DNA from: Bartonella sp. ML69XJBT
GTDB lineage: Bacteria; Pseudomonadota; Alphaproteobacteria; Rhizobiales; Rhizobiaceae
Assembly (NCBI RefSeq): GCF_028618515.1
Contig: NZ_JAQITB010000002.1
Coordinates: forward strand, 91,194 to 155,193
Length of the DNA: 64,000 bases
Direction of reading: 5' to 3'
This document shows positions 55,435 to 63,355 of the stretch, one piece after another. A program made the position numbers and the translations under genes. Each line of letters starts with the position of its first letter. Within the stretch, counting starts at the first letter, position 1. Below the pieces are notes generated by a model that was given only the letters and a program-made list of their open reading frames with translations, had not been told where the DNA came from and did not search any database.

Positions 55435-56835
55435 TTATTTATTCTTTGGAGCTGTTTTTTTTCTTATAAATAAAAAATACATTATGCCTAGGAAAATAAA
55501 CCAGAATGTACTGTATTTTAAAGCTGTTAGGGTATCAGGTTCTAATGTCAACAAATAGAGCATGAAAGCAAAAAACACTAAAACAATCCAGCACACGATA
55601 ATACCTCCCGGCATTTTATAGACGGATTCAGTATGTAGATGAGGGTGATTGCGACGATAGACAATATAGCTAATCAAAATGACAGACCATACGAATAGAA
55701 ATGCAATCGCTGAAATGCAGGTCACAATTGTAAAAGCGCTTATGATGCTTGGAGATGAGGATGCAATTGTATATCCTAATAAAATACATAAGCAAGAAAA
55801 GAAGAGGGCATTGGCTGGAACATGGTATCTGGAAAGCTTACCCAAAATCGGAGGTGCACCTTTTTGTGTTGCCAGCCCATATATCATGCGACTGGTGGAA
55901 AAAATACCACTATTTGCTGAAGAGGCAGCCGAAGTCAGAACGACAAAGTTTACCAAACCAGCAGCTATTGGAATGCCAGCAAGCCAAAACATCGAGACAA
56001 AGGGGCTGTTTTCTGGAACAATTTGATCCCAAGGTGTAACTGACATAATCACAGTGAGAGAAAAGATATAAAAGAGTACAATACGAACCGGTATTGCATT
56101 AATTGCTTTAGGGAGAACTTTTTTAGGTTCTTTCACCTCAGCTGCAGTTGTGCCGGCAATTTCTATACCAACAAAAGAAAAAATGGCAATTTGAAATCCG
56201 GCAAAAAAACCTGTAATTCCTCGAGGGAATATATCTCCACCATTCCACACGTGACTAAGAGAAGCAACAGTACCATTTGGAGTCGTAAAGCCTGTAGCAA
56301 TCATATAAAATCCAACAATAACTAATGCTAAAATTGCTACGACTTTGATAAGACCAAACCAGAATTCAAGTTCACCGAAAAATTTTACGGCAAGGAGATT
56401 GAGGATTAAAAAGAAGCCAATGCAAGAAAAAACAACAATCCATGGATTGAGTGTTGGCCACCAGAAATGCATATAGTTAATGATAGCAATAATATCTGCA
56501 GCTCCAGTCACAACCCAGCTTAACCAATAGTTCCAGCCAACAAAAAAAGCAACTCCTGGTCCAAGCATATCGGTTGAAAAATCAACCAGAGACCGATATT
56601 GTGGATTAGAAAGCAACAATTCTCCCATAGCGCGCATGACAAAGTATAGTGCACAACCAATAATAGCGTAAACGAGTATAATGGAAGGTCCTGCTACACT
56701 GATTGTTTTTCCTGATCCCATGAAGAGACCTGTTCCAATAGCACCACCGAGGGCTATAAGTTGTACGTGACGGTTATCTAGTCCACGTTGCAATCTTTTA
56801 TGCGGATCAGCTTCTAAATTTTGTGTATTATTCAT
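55435..56835 (-). CDS. cycA: D-serine/D-alanine/glycine permease CycA
   Basis: APC-superfamily symporter, 466 residues, twelve predicted membrane helices. It follows E. coli CycA very closely along its whole length: LDNRHVQLIALGGAIGTGLF, GSGKTISVAGPSII, RAMGELLLSNPQYRSLVDF, FAGFQIAIFSFVGIEIAGTT and LTSAASSANSGIFSTSRM. It supplies glycine, alanine and D-alanine from outside, useful for a host-dependent bacterium. Confidence 0.9.
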   Translation of the reverse strand: MNNTQNLEADPHKRLQRGLDNRHVQLIALGGAIGTGLFMGSGKTISVAGPSIILVYAIIGCALYFVMRAMGELLLSNPQYRSLVDFSTDMLGPGVAFFVGWNYWLSWVVTGAADIIAIINYMHFWWPTLNPWIVVFSCIGFFLILNLLAVKFFGELEFWFGLIKVVAILALVIVGFYMIATGFTTPNGTVASLSHVWNGGDIFPRGITGFFAGFQIAIFSFVGIEIAGTTAAEVKEPKKVLPKAINAIPVRIVLFYIFSLTVIMSVTPWDQIVPENSPFVSMFWLAGIPIAAGLVNFVVLTSAASSANSGIFSTSRMIYGLATQKGAPPILGKLSRYHVPANALFFSCLCILLGYTIASSSPSIISAFTIVTCISAIAFLFVWSVILISYIVYRRNHPHLHTESVYKMPGGIIVCWIVLVFFAFMLYLLTLEPDTLTALKYSTFWFIFLGIMYFLFIRKKTAPKNK

Positions 56836-58274
56836 TTTTTGAAGGTTCCCTTTAATTTTTTAAGATTCAAAATTACATTGGAAAAGTAATCTTACTTATC
56901 GAAGCATGATATAAATGAGGAGTAAAGGGGAAAAACATTTTTTGTTGCTTTGATGTGGATAAAGAAAAAAAGTATAGAAATAACAAAGATGTAAATTTTT
57001 TAAAACAACGTGACAGGTATTTGAGTGCAGCATTTTAGACGGCAGTTAAAATAAATGATAAATGGTTGATAATAAAGGCTTGGTATTATTATGGCAGCTA
57101 CTTTTTGTCTGTCTCAAATAATTATTAAGAAACAGTTCGTGGGTTATGGTAAATCCTGACTATATAATTAAGGGCTGTAAGCTGTAATGAGTTGTTTTAG
57201 ATATTGTAGCAGAGAAATAGTTTTATTTTCAGCTAAATAGAGTATATATTATCATCTTACTAAAAAACTGATAGCAGAGAATTTTAAATGCTTTTTATAA
57301 TCATTTTATTTGGTATCATAAATAGAAGAATAATTTTCTCTTTTGCGCTAGGTAAGTGAGAAATCTATAGGACCTATTATTTTTAAATTGTGAATAAGAA
57401 TTCCATTTAGATATTTGCACTCTTCGATAAAAGATCATGAGGGATTCGCATTGAAGATATAAAAGCTTGTGAGAGAAATACAGTGTATTTGTAGTATTTT
57501 TTCTTCTGTATAAATGATAAGAGATTCGTTTTTATATGGTTTGATCAAAAGAGGAAGCTTCTTTTAAAGGTTAAAGACAGTCATTTATCATAATAATTTG
57601 GTAACAAGTTCTTGTTGAGCATTGAGTGGCAAAGTTATGGGGGTGTCTGTTAGAGTGTTTGATAGTTTTCTCAAAAACTTTTTAGCAGAATTTTTTGAAT
57701 TAACAGAACAAAGAAAAAGAATTTGTCAAGAGACATGCAAAATTCTCTTCTTTCATTTCATTACTAAGTGTAGTTTAGTACTCGTTTTTGTACTAAACAG
57801 GACAAGATAGGATTAGATGGGAATAGGTAATACCCCTTAATTTTATCATTCAATGTATTGTTTTGCAAAAGTATTTTGTTAGCAGAAAATAAAGCAGAGT
57901 GTAAAATTACAAAAAACAACAATATTTGACATTTAAATAGGTGAGAAAGCCAAATCCTTTGAAAAAAATCAATTGATATAAATCTAGTGTCAAACTACAA
58001 TTCTTTTTAGAGTAGCAAAAGTTTGTGGCAAAGTTTTTATAGTCAATGTTTTTGATCTATTAAAACATGAAACTGTTGTGGTGCACTTGTTAGATTTTTA
58101 AATAGTTTACCTCAAAGGAACTTAGCTGTACTCAAAGAAATATAAGAAATAATTTGCTAAAAGCATATTTTGTAGAACAAGGTTTGAAAATCTTATTCCT
58201 GAACTTTTATTTATGCATTCCGTATCTTAAAAAAGATCCATACAGTCGAAAAACTATTTATGACTGGAATTGGA
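56836..58274. other. Degenerate gene-free region with relic repeat
   Basis: About 1.4 kb of AT-rich sequence downstream of the cycA promoter. At 57776-57835 it has a motif block (GTACTAAACAGGACAAGATAGG and onward) that returns at 58670-58735. At 58066-58135 it has a block that matches 58515-58583. These are remains of a first copy of the XRE gene described next. A 62-residue frame (57622-57810) is not recognisable. Confidence 0.5.
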
Positions 58275-58279
58275 CAGTA

Positions 58280-58603
58280 GGTTTTGCATTACGTGGGAAG
58301 AAATGTAATACGTGTTGAGATATGGCTAAAAAGTTAGATATATCTGTAACATTTTTATCTTCTGTCGAGATTGGCAGAAAATCAGTATCGGTTAGCATGG
58401 AAGACAAGGTCATAGAGCTTTATAGCTTAGATAAGGCTATGGCTTCTCTCTTTAAAAAAGAAGCCAATATGTGTTGTCGTAAGAATTTCACCATCAAACT
58501 TTTGACTCCATTGTAACATGAAACTGTCGTTGCGTTTATAAGACTTTCAGATGGCTTATCCCCAAAGCACTTAGAAGCATTCGGCGAAGCACGCGCTTTG
58601 TAG
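58280..58603 (+). pseudogene. XRE-family regulator relic
   Basis: One frame runs over 324 bases but is broken by stops at 58316 and near 58515. It reads MAKKLDISVTFLSSVEIGRK then SVSVSMEDKVIELYSLDKAM, followed after the stop by ETVVAFIRLSDGLSPKHLEA. This is the helix-turn-helix pattern of short phage-type XRE proteins found in several copies in Bartonella. It is one of three related relics in 57776-58740. Confidence 0.6.
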
Positions 58604-58849
58604 ACGCGTGTTAGAAAATCCTAGTCCCTCATTTTTATTTTAGCATCCCTCACCTTAAATGTAGTTTGACAGTAGGTTTTGTACTAAGTGGGAAGAGGTG
58701 GGATTAGTTAGGAATAGGTGGTAATTTGTTGTTTTTATGGTTATTTTTACCATTAAAGGCGCGTTTTGTAAAATTGTATTTTGACACCTAAAATTGCGAA
58801 AATTACCGAAAATCAGAAAAAAGTGCGTTTTCATGGTAAAAATGAGAGA

Positions 58850-58946
58850 AGGCTTTGAAAGGTCTTTGAAAACCCTGTGAAAAATTTTGAAAAGTCTGTG
58901 AAAGCCCAGAAAACCGCCTTTGAAGACCCTTTGAAAAAAATCCGAT
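58850..58946 (+). repeat. Short degenerate repeats built on TTTGAAAA
   Basis: The 97-base stretch repeats a unit of roughly 13-15 bases with core TTTGAAA or TGTGAAA followed by CCC or GTC, about six times. It lies between the XRE relics and the repressor. It may be part of the phage end or a simple repeat. Confidence 0.45.
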
Positions 58947-59005
58947 AAAGTGTGAAGCGGATTGCAAAATCAGCCCAAAATGACCAAAAAAGCAAAAAAG
59001 ATATG

Positions 59006-59094
59006 CGCCATATGGCGCGTTTCTATTTTTTGTAAAAATAATTATTTAAAAACAATGTATTATTTAAGTTTCTTAATGTAAAGAGAAACGCGCC
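59006..59094. promoter_or_regulatory. Palindrome and inverted repeat next to the repressor gene
   Basis: A perfect 14-base palindrome GCGCCATATGGCGC lies at about 59006-59019. Overlapping it, GGCGCGTTTCT at 59014-59024 is the exact reverse complement of 59084-59094. Similar motifs in the same orientation occur at 58758 and 58823. They could bind the transposase or repressor of the Mu-like phage; no experiment or family site supports this directly. Confidence 0.35.
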
Positions 59095-59118
59095 TGTATT
59101 TTTCATTTTAGAGAGGCA

Positions 59119-59650
59119 TTAAGCCGTATTTTGTGTAGTTTCTAGATGTGCTCTTTCAGCTTCTATTTGACGCTTTAAATGCAATTTTAGAAGAGGCAAG
59201 GTAAGCTCTATTTCTTCGCTATCGTTGATGTCTTGAACAAGCTCTTGCAGTTTTTTATAAAGTTCCGCTGCGAGTTCCGCTATATCTTCGGGGGGGGGGG
59301 AGTTTAATTTTTGCATCGCGATAGGTTGTATAAGCTATGCGCCCAAGTTTTTTCATGAGACCAGCAGGAATGGTAGGAGGAGAGATATTGAAAGACCGAG
59401 CCATCATCATGTCTATAAACATTGCATCTTCACCGGTCAAAAGCCAATTCAGGTTTACTCCAAATTTTTCTTTATATGCTGATAAAACCGTTGCATCTGG
59501 AGTTCTATCACCGCGTTCGTAATTTCCAAGCCCTTGAATACTGATACCAATTTTAAGAGAAAATATATCACGAGATAAGCCCACAAGCTTTCTAACTTCT
59601 GTGAGTCGTTTTGCTAATGCAGTTTTGGGCTCATTTTTTTGTCGTCTCAT
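59119..59650 (-). CDS. Phage XRE repressor with poly-G tract frameshift
   Basis: The minus-strand frame (59650-59255) has an XRE helix-turn-helix, LAKRLTEVRKLVGLSRDIFS then ISIQGLGNYERGDRTPD, and the phage-type tail VNLNWLLTGEDAMFID. It ends in a short out-of-frame tail. The missing C-terminal part (EDIAELAAELYKKLQELVQD onward) lies in the next frame to 59119. The two meet at 11 G (59290-59300, C on the coding strand). With 10 bases the full protein has about 176 residues; with 11 it stops after 131. This is a typical phase-variation position, or a sequencing error. Confidence 0.75.
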
Positions 59651-59797
59651 ATTATAAATGTTTACAAATGGGGCTGACTAATATCCCATTTGTAGATATA
59701 CCTTTAATTACCGCCCGATATAGAGGGCGTTTATTATACATTTAACCCCACAAAAAACGGATGTTGCAGCATCCGTTTGAAGCAGGAGCGAAAGTTT
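59651..59797. promoter_or_regulatory. Divergent control region between repressor and ner-like gene
   Basis: About 150 bases between the two divergent regulators. In Mu this is the switch region. I saw AT-rich -10-like sequences but no clear operator repeats. Confidence 0.4.
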
Positions 59798-60103
59798 ATG
59801 ACAACCACCCAAACATGCATTCAAGTATGGGATCGCCATAGTATTTTAGCTGAGCTACGCCGCCGTAACATGACCTTGGTGAAGCTCGCGAAAGCTTATC
59901 AACTCTCGTCATCCAGTGTTCAACACATTTGGACACGGCCTAACGAGAAAGCCGAACGCGCTATTGCCGATTTTATCGGTTTGCCCGTCGAGCAGGTTTT
60001 TAGTGACCGCTACCCCAAAAGTCGCCGTCGCATTTTTAAAGCAGCAAAACATGCCAATACAGATTCGGGTGCGCATTCTGCTTTGCGCGGTAATGCTGCT
60101 TAA
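59798..60103 (+). CDS. Ner/Nlp-like DNA-binding protein
   Basis: Protein of 101 residues starting MTTTQTCIQVWDRHSILAEL. RRRNMTLVKLAKAYQLSSSS followed by VQHIWTRPNEKAERAIADFI and GLPVEQVFSDRYPKSR matches the Mu Ner and host Nlp (SfsB) family, which represses early phage transcription. The ATG at 59798 follows GCAGGAG. The position opposite the repressor supports this role. Confidence 0.8.
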   Translation: MTTTQTCIQVWDRHSILAELRRRNMTLVKLAKAYQLSSSSVQHIWTRPNEKAERAIADFIGLPVEQVFSDRYPKSRRRIFKAAKHANTDSGAHSALRGNAA

Positions 60104-60176
60104 ACTTCGTTACACGGCTTTGCGTTTTTGCGCATTTGCCATGAATTTAAATACCATAAGATAAAAAGGTTTATCA

Positions 60177-60317
60177 ATGTCTAAAGATCAGTACGAAATA
60201 GGCAAGATAAATTGCATAGAGTTGCATCATAGAACAGCCGTTTGGATGGGTTGGTTCTGGCGATTAAATGGTGGTCATATTGTTTTTATAGGGGGTGGTT
60301 ATGGTTGCTGCTTGTAA
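60177..60317 (+). CDS. Small hypothetical phage protein
   Basis: A 46-residue frame between the Ner-like gene and the next phage gene, beginning MSKDQYEIGKINCIELHHRT and containing three tryptophans (VWMGWFW). The ribosome site is poor (AAAAGG 10 bases upstream). It overlaps the next start. Early Mu-like genes are often this short, but it could be chance. Confidence 0.3.
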   Translation: MSKDQYEIGKINCIELHHRTAVWMGWFWRLNGGHIVFIGGGYGCCL

Positions 60318-60699
60318 TTTATGGACGCCCGAGGCAAAAAGAGAAATTTTTAATCCGTATTCGGAAGCTGAACGGCTACAAATGATGCTTTCCTGTTCTT
60401 TAAAAGCCGTGAGTGGTAGCTTTCGGCATGTACCGATCCGATATATTATTGACCCTCTGCATGGCTTATTTGATGCGGTATTAGCACGACAGATTGTTAT
60501 TCATATTTTGCATTATCAGTTTGAGGTGCCGCGGCGGCGTATTGTTGCCATGCAAATACGGAAGCAGACTGCTATTTTCCTTGCTTTGCAAGTCATTAAT
60601 CGGCGTTTGGAAGAACCTGTATTTGCTAAAGCTTATCGAAGATGGGCGGGGCGTGCGATGGATTTATTCTTTAAAGAGATCAGAAAGGCGGCGGCGTGA
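60301..60699 (+). CDS. Hypothetical phage protein, possible DnaA-like C-terminal helix domain
   Basis: A 132-residue protein. The segment RQIVIHILHYQFEVPRRRIV followed by AMQIRKQTAIFLALQVINRR recalls the DNA-binding end of DnaA-like or phage replication proteins, but the match is weak. The ATG at 60301 follows a GGGGGTGG stretch. Its stop overlaps the ParB-like start by one base (TGATG), so the two genes are coupled. Confidence 0.5.
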   Translation: MVAACNLWTPEAKREIFNPYSEAERLQMMLSCSLKAVSGSFRHVPIRYIIDPLHGLFDAVLARQIVIHILHYQFEVPRRRIVAMQIRKQTAIFLALQVINRRLEEPVFAKAYRRWAGRAMDLFFKEIRKAAA

Positions 60700-61561
60700 T
60701 GGCACAGTTTCAAAAGCTTGCTCTTGATGTGATTGTTGTACCGGAGCGTATACGCCCTGTTGATGATGAGCATGCCAAGGCGCTTGCGCAATCGATGGCG
60801 CGGGAGGGATTGATGAATCCGATTACGGTGCGCCATACCCCCAATGCTAAAGAGGGTAATTACACACTTATTGTTGGTGCGCACCGGCTTCGTGCTGCTG
60901 AGCTTTTGGGCTATAGTGACATTGATGCCGTTGTGGTGCAGGCTGATAAGGACAATGCTGCGCTTTTAGAAGTTGCTGAAAACCTCTTTCGCAATGAGTT
61001 GTCTGTTATTGACCGTGCCTTGTTTATCCAGACTTACCGCGAATTGTGGGAAAAGAAGTATGGGGAGATTAAGGTTGGTGGGGACGGTAGCAATCAACAT
61101 ACAGTTAAAAAAGAGCAATTGGTGCAACTTGCACCTATTGCTCAAATAGAGGGAGAAGATGGCAAAGGGACAGTTTTATCTTTTGCTAAACATGTGGCGG
61201 ATCGCATTGGTTTTTCTCAAGATGTTGTAAAACGTCTCAACCGCATTTCCAAGTATTTACAGCCGGAGTTGCGCTCTATTTTGCGGGGGACGGCGTTGGC
61301 GGATAAACAAGCGCAGTTGTTGAAGTTGGCAAAGATGGAGTCGGTTGCGCGCAGCGGCGGGTGGCGGTTGCTTTGCAACAGGTTGAGGGGGATTTACGGC
61401 GGGCTGTTGATTTGGTCAATGGCGTTAATACACCTCCGCAAATTAATGAACAGGAACGGATTTTTGCTCAGTTATTAGGGGTGTGGCAGAGAGCGGATGC
61501 ACAGGCACGGGCGCGGTTTTGTGATTATCTTGCAAGAGAACGGGAGGAGGAGCAGGCATGA
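60699..61561 (+). pseudogene. ParB-like nuclease-domain protein, frameshifted
   Basis: The first frame has the ParB/Srx domain: VPERIRPVDDEHAKALAQSM near residue 15, LMNPITVRH, GNYTLIVGAHRLRAAELLGY near residue 52 and ENLFRNELSVIDRALFI near residue 92. A KorB-like helical part follows. The frame changes near 61345-61360, and the next frame continues VALQQVEGDLRRAVDLVNG to EEEQA at 61561. Such ParB-like genes occur in Mu-like phages of alphaproteobacteria. The frameshift is not in a homopolymer, so real decay is likely. Confidence 0.7.
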
Positions 61562-62017
61562 AGACGCATGGTTTCCAACAGCTTGATTTTTTCCAAAAGC
61601 CGGGTTTTCCCTGCACGTGAACCCGTTGCGCAGATTGATTTAGAGCGGTTTCGTTCTCGCATTAAGCGGGCGATGGCGCGAGCTTTGAGAGAATGCCGGG
61701 TTGAGCGCAATGAGATTGCAGAGCGTATGGCGCATTATTTAGGCATTGGTTGTTTGAGTAAGGCAAGCTTGGATGCTTATGTAGCGGAAAATAAGCAGGT
61801 GGATATTTCCTTGCCGCGCTTTAAAGCTTTTGTGCTGGCGACGGGCGCCTTTTGGCTTTGGGATAAGGTGGTGAGTGAAGATGGATTGTTGCTGTTGCAA
61901 GGGGATGAAGCGGGTTTGGCAAAAATTGCAAGATTGCAGCAGGAACAGCGTGAGATTGCGGCGCGGTTGAAAGCCATGCGTGCGGTTCCGGTTCGTATTA
62001 GACGGGGGCAGCCATGA
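61558..62017 (+). pseudogene. Hypothetical phage protein, frameshift near N-terminus
   Basis: The long frame from ATG 61568 gives 149 residues with LERFRSRIKRAMARALRECR and a helical end, and no known domain. A better-placed start is ATG 61558, which overlaps the ParB stop (ATGA) after GGGAGGAGG; it reads MKTHGFQQLDFFQKPGF and then meets a stop at about 61618. The likely original protein began there, with a frame change near 61605. The stop at 62015-62017 overlaps the MuA fragment start. Confidence 0.5.
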
Positions 62018-62118
62018 AAGAATGGTTTAGTATTGCTGAGTTGGCTGAAGCGGCTTTGCCAGGGTTGACATCTACCTATAAAAGCCTTGAAAACCACGGT
62101 CAAGACATTGATTTATAA
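62014..62118 (+). pseudogene. N-terminal fragment of MuA-like transposase
   Basis: 34 residues, MKEWFSIAELAEAALPGLTS then TYKSLE, resemble the N-terminal DNA-binding domain of MuA (W near position 4, then LPGLP-type helix). The reading frame then leaves the family and stops at 62116. No DDE catalytic domain remains. Its order after the Ner-like gene is that of Mu. Confidence 0.55.
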
Positions 62119-62274
62119 TGATAATTTAGCGTTATTCATATTGAATGAGACCCTCGAATAACCTAAGATTCTCTTATTTCAAACCTGCTTATCTTAAATC
62201 AATGAAAATCACTTGTTTGCATGTCACAAGCGGGGCTGGCGTGTGGGTAAAAATTATATAAGAAAGGATTAAAA

Positions 62275-62490
62275 ATGGCTCTTATGAACCGTCTTAATGC
62301 AAGATCTGTCGCAACATTGGGGGCTGGCAAATATAATGATGGTGCCGGCTTGTTACTTCATAAGCGTAAAGATGGAGGTGCTCAATGGCTTTATCGTTAT
62401 ACCATTCACGGACGTCGTCGCGAAATGGGCTTGGGTGCGTTGCGAAATGTTTCTTAAAAAAAACTCGTGAATTAGCAAATCAATGGCGTT
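62275..62490 (+). pseudogene. N-terminal fragment of P4-type tyrosine integrase
   Basis: MALMNRLNARSVATLGAGKY then NDGAGLLLHKRKDGGAQWLY is the arm-DNA-binding (DUF4102) domain of P4-like integrases. A stop at about 62455 breaks the frame; similarity goes on to RELANQWRS near 62487 and ends at the junction with the reversed copy. Confidence 0.75.
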
Positions 62491-63291
62491 CCTTTCATAT
62501 TCTCAGCAGGAATAGTCCATATATCCCCATCAATTTGATCTTCACGAATATGACGCAAGGAATTGGTACGAACGCCTGTAAGAATAAGCAAACGCAAAGC
62601 CAGTTGTGTTATGTTTTGTGTTTTACAGAGTGACTGATAAAAAGCAGGAACATCTTTCCAATCCATGGCTGGAAAATTTTGTGTTTTATGGAGTTGTTTA
62701 CCTAAGAGCGCGCGTGCTTTTTCTGTTGCCTGTAAATCAACATCCAAACCTAATGCAGCCGCATGTTTGAGACACATATTGAAACGAATAAGAGCTCTAT
62801 TAGCTGTTGCTGCTTTTGTATGCCAAATGGGAGCAAGGGTATTGCGTATCTCTATTTGCGTAATCTCTGAAACCGGTAAACAGCCTAATTTTGGTAGAAT
62901 ATAAAGACGTAAAGGCGAAAACCAATGTCCATTTTTACCATCCCCTTTTAATTCAGTTTTACGACTTTCAAAAGTCTCTAAAGCAATATCTTTTAAATAA
63001 TGAAGATTGCTTATTGCCTCACGCTTTTGTTTCTCACGTTCTTTAATGGGATCACGACCCTCACGTAAAATAGAACGCCACCCAGTTGCCAATTCACGGG
63101 CTTGTTTTAAAGAGACATCTCTTAAGGCACCCAATCCCATTTCACGACGACGTCCGTGAATGGTATAACGATAAAGCCATTGAGCACCTCCATCTTTACG
63201 CTTATGAAGAAGCAAGCCAGCACCATCATTATATTTGCCAGCTCCCAATGTTGCTACAGCCCTTGCATTAAGGCGGATTCATAAGAGCCAT
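62472..63291 (-). pseudogene. P4-type tyrosine integrase, frameshifted start and lost catalytic end
   Basis: The minus-strand frame has the DUF4102 arm-binding domain (GAGKYNDGAGLLLHKRKDGG) and the core-binding domain (TKAATANRALIRFNMCLKHA). It also has the start of the catalytic domain, including the first Arg region LRLLILTGVRTNSLRHIRED. It ends at AENMKGTPLIC, so the His-x-x-Arg and Tyr motifs are absent. One extra base near 63275 (CCGCC against CGTC in the plus copy) puts the ATG at 63291 out of frame. Confidence 0.8.
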
Positions 63292-63355
63292 TTTTAGTCC
63301 TTTCTTATACAAATTTTATCCACACATTCATCCCACTTTTGACGTGCAAGCAAGT

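Larger units (their letters stand above)
58750..62118 (+). mobile_element. Early region of a Mu-like prophage, decayed
   Basis: The gene order is that of the left end of Mu: repressor on the minus strand, a divergent Ner-like gene, small early genes, then the transposase A gene. Here the A gene is cut after 34 codons. There is no MuB, lysis, head or tail gene. The stretch before the repressor (58750-59120) has repeated GCGCGTTT-type motifs that could be transposase or repressor sites. The ends and target duplication could not be found. The gene density differs from the surrounding sequence. Confidence 0.6.
62211..63355. repeat. Inverted repeat formed by two integrase 5' ends
   Basis: 62211-62490 and 63355-63076 are near-identical in opposite orientation: the first 70 integrase codons plus about 60 bases upstream, including AAGAAAGGA-TAAAAATGGCT. 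The copies face tail to tail. The unit between them contains the longer integrase fragment. Confidence 0.7.

Noticed and set aside
57622..57810. 62-residue frame in the relic region
   Set aside because: Lies over relic repeats and has no recognisable domain.
57776..58740. Repeated blocks as a CRISPR array
   Set aside because: Repeats are few, degenerate and irregularly spaced, and coding remains of an XRE gene explain them.
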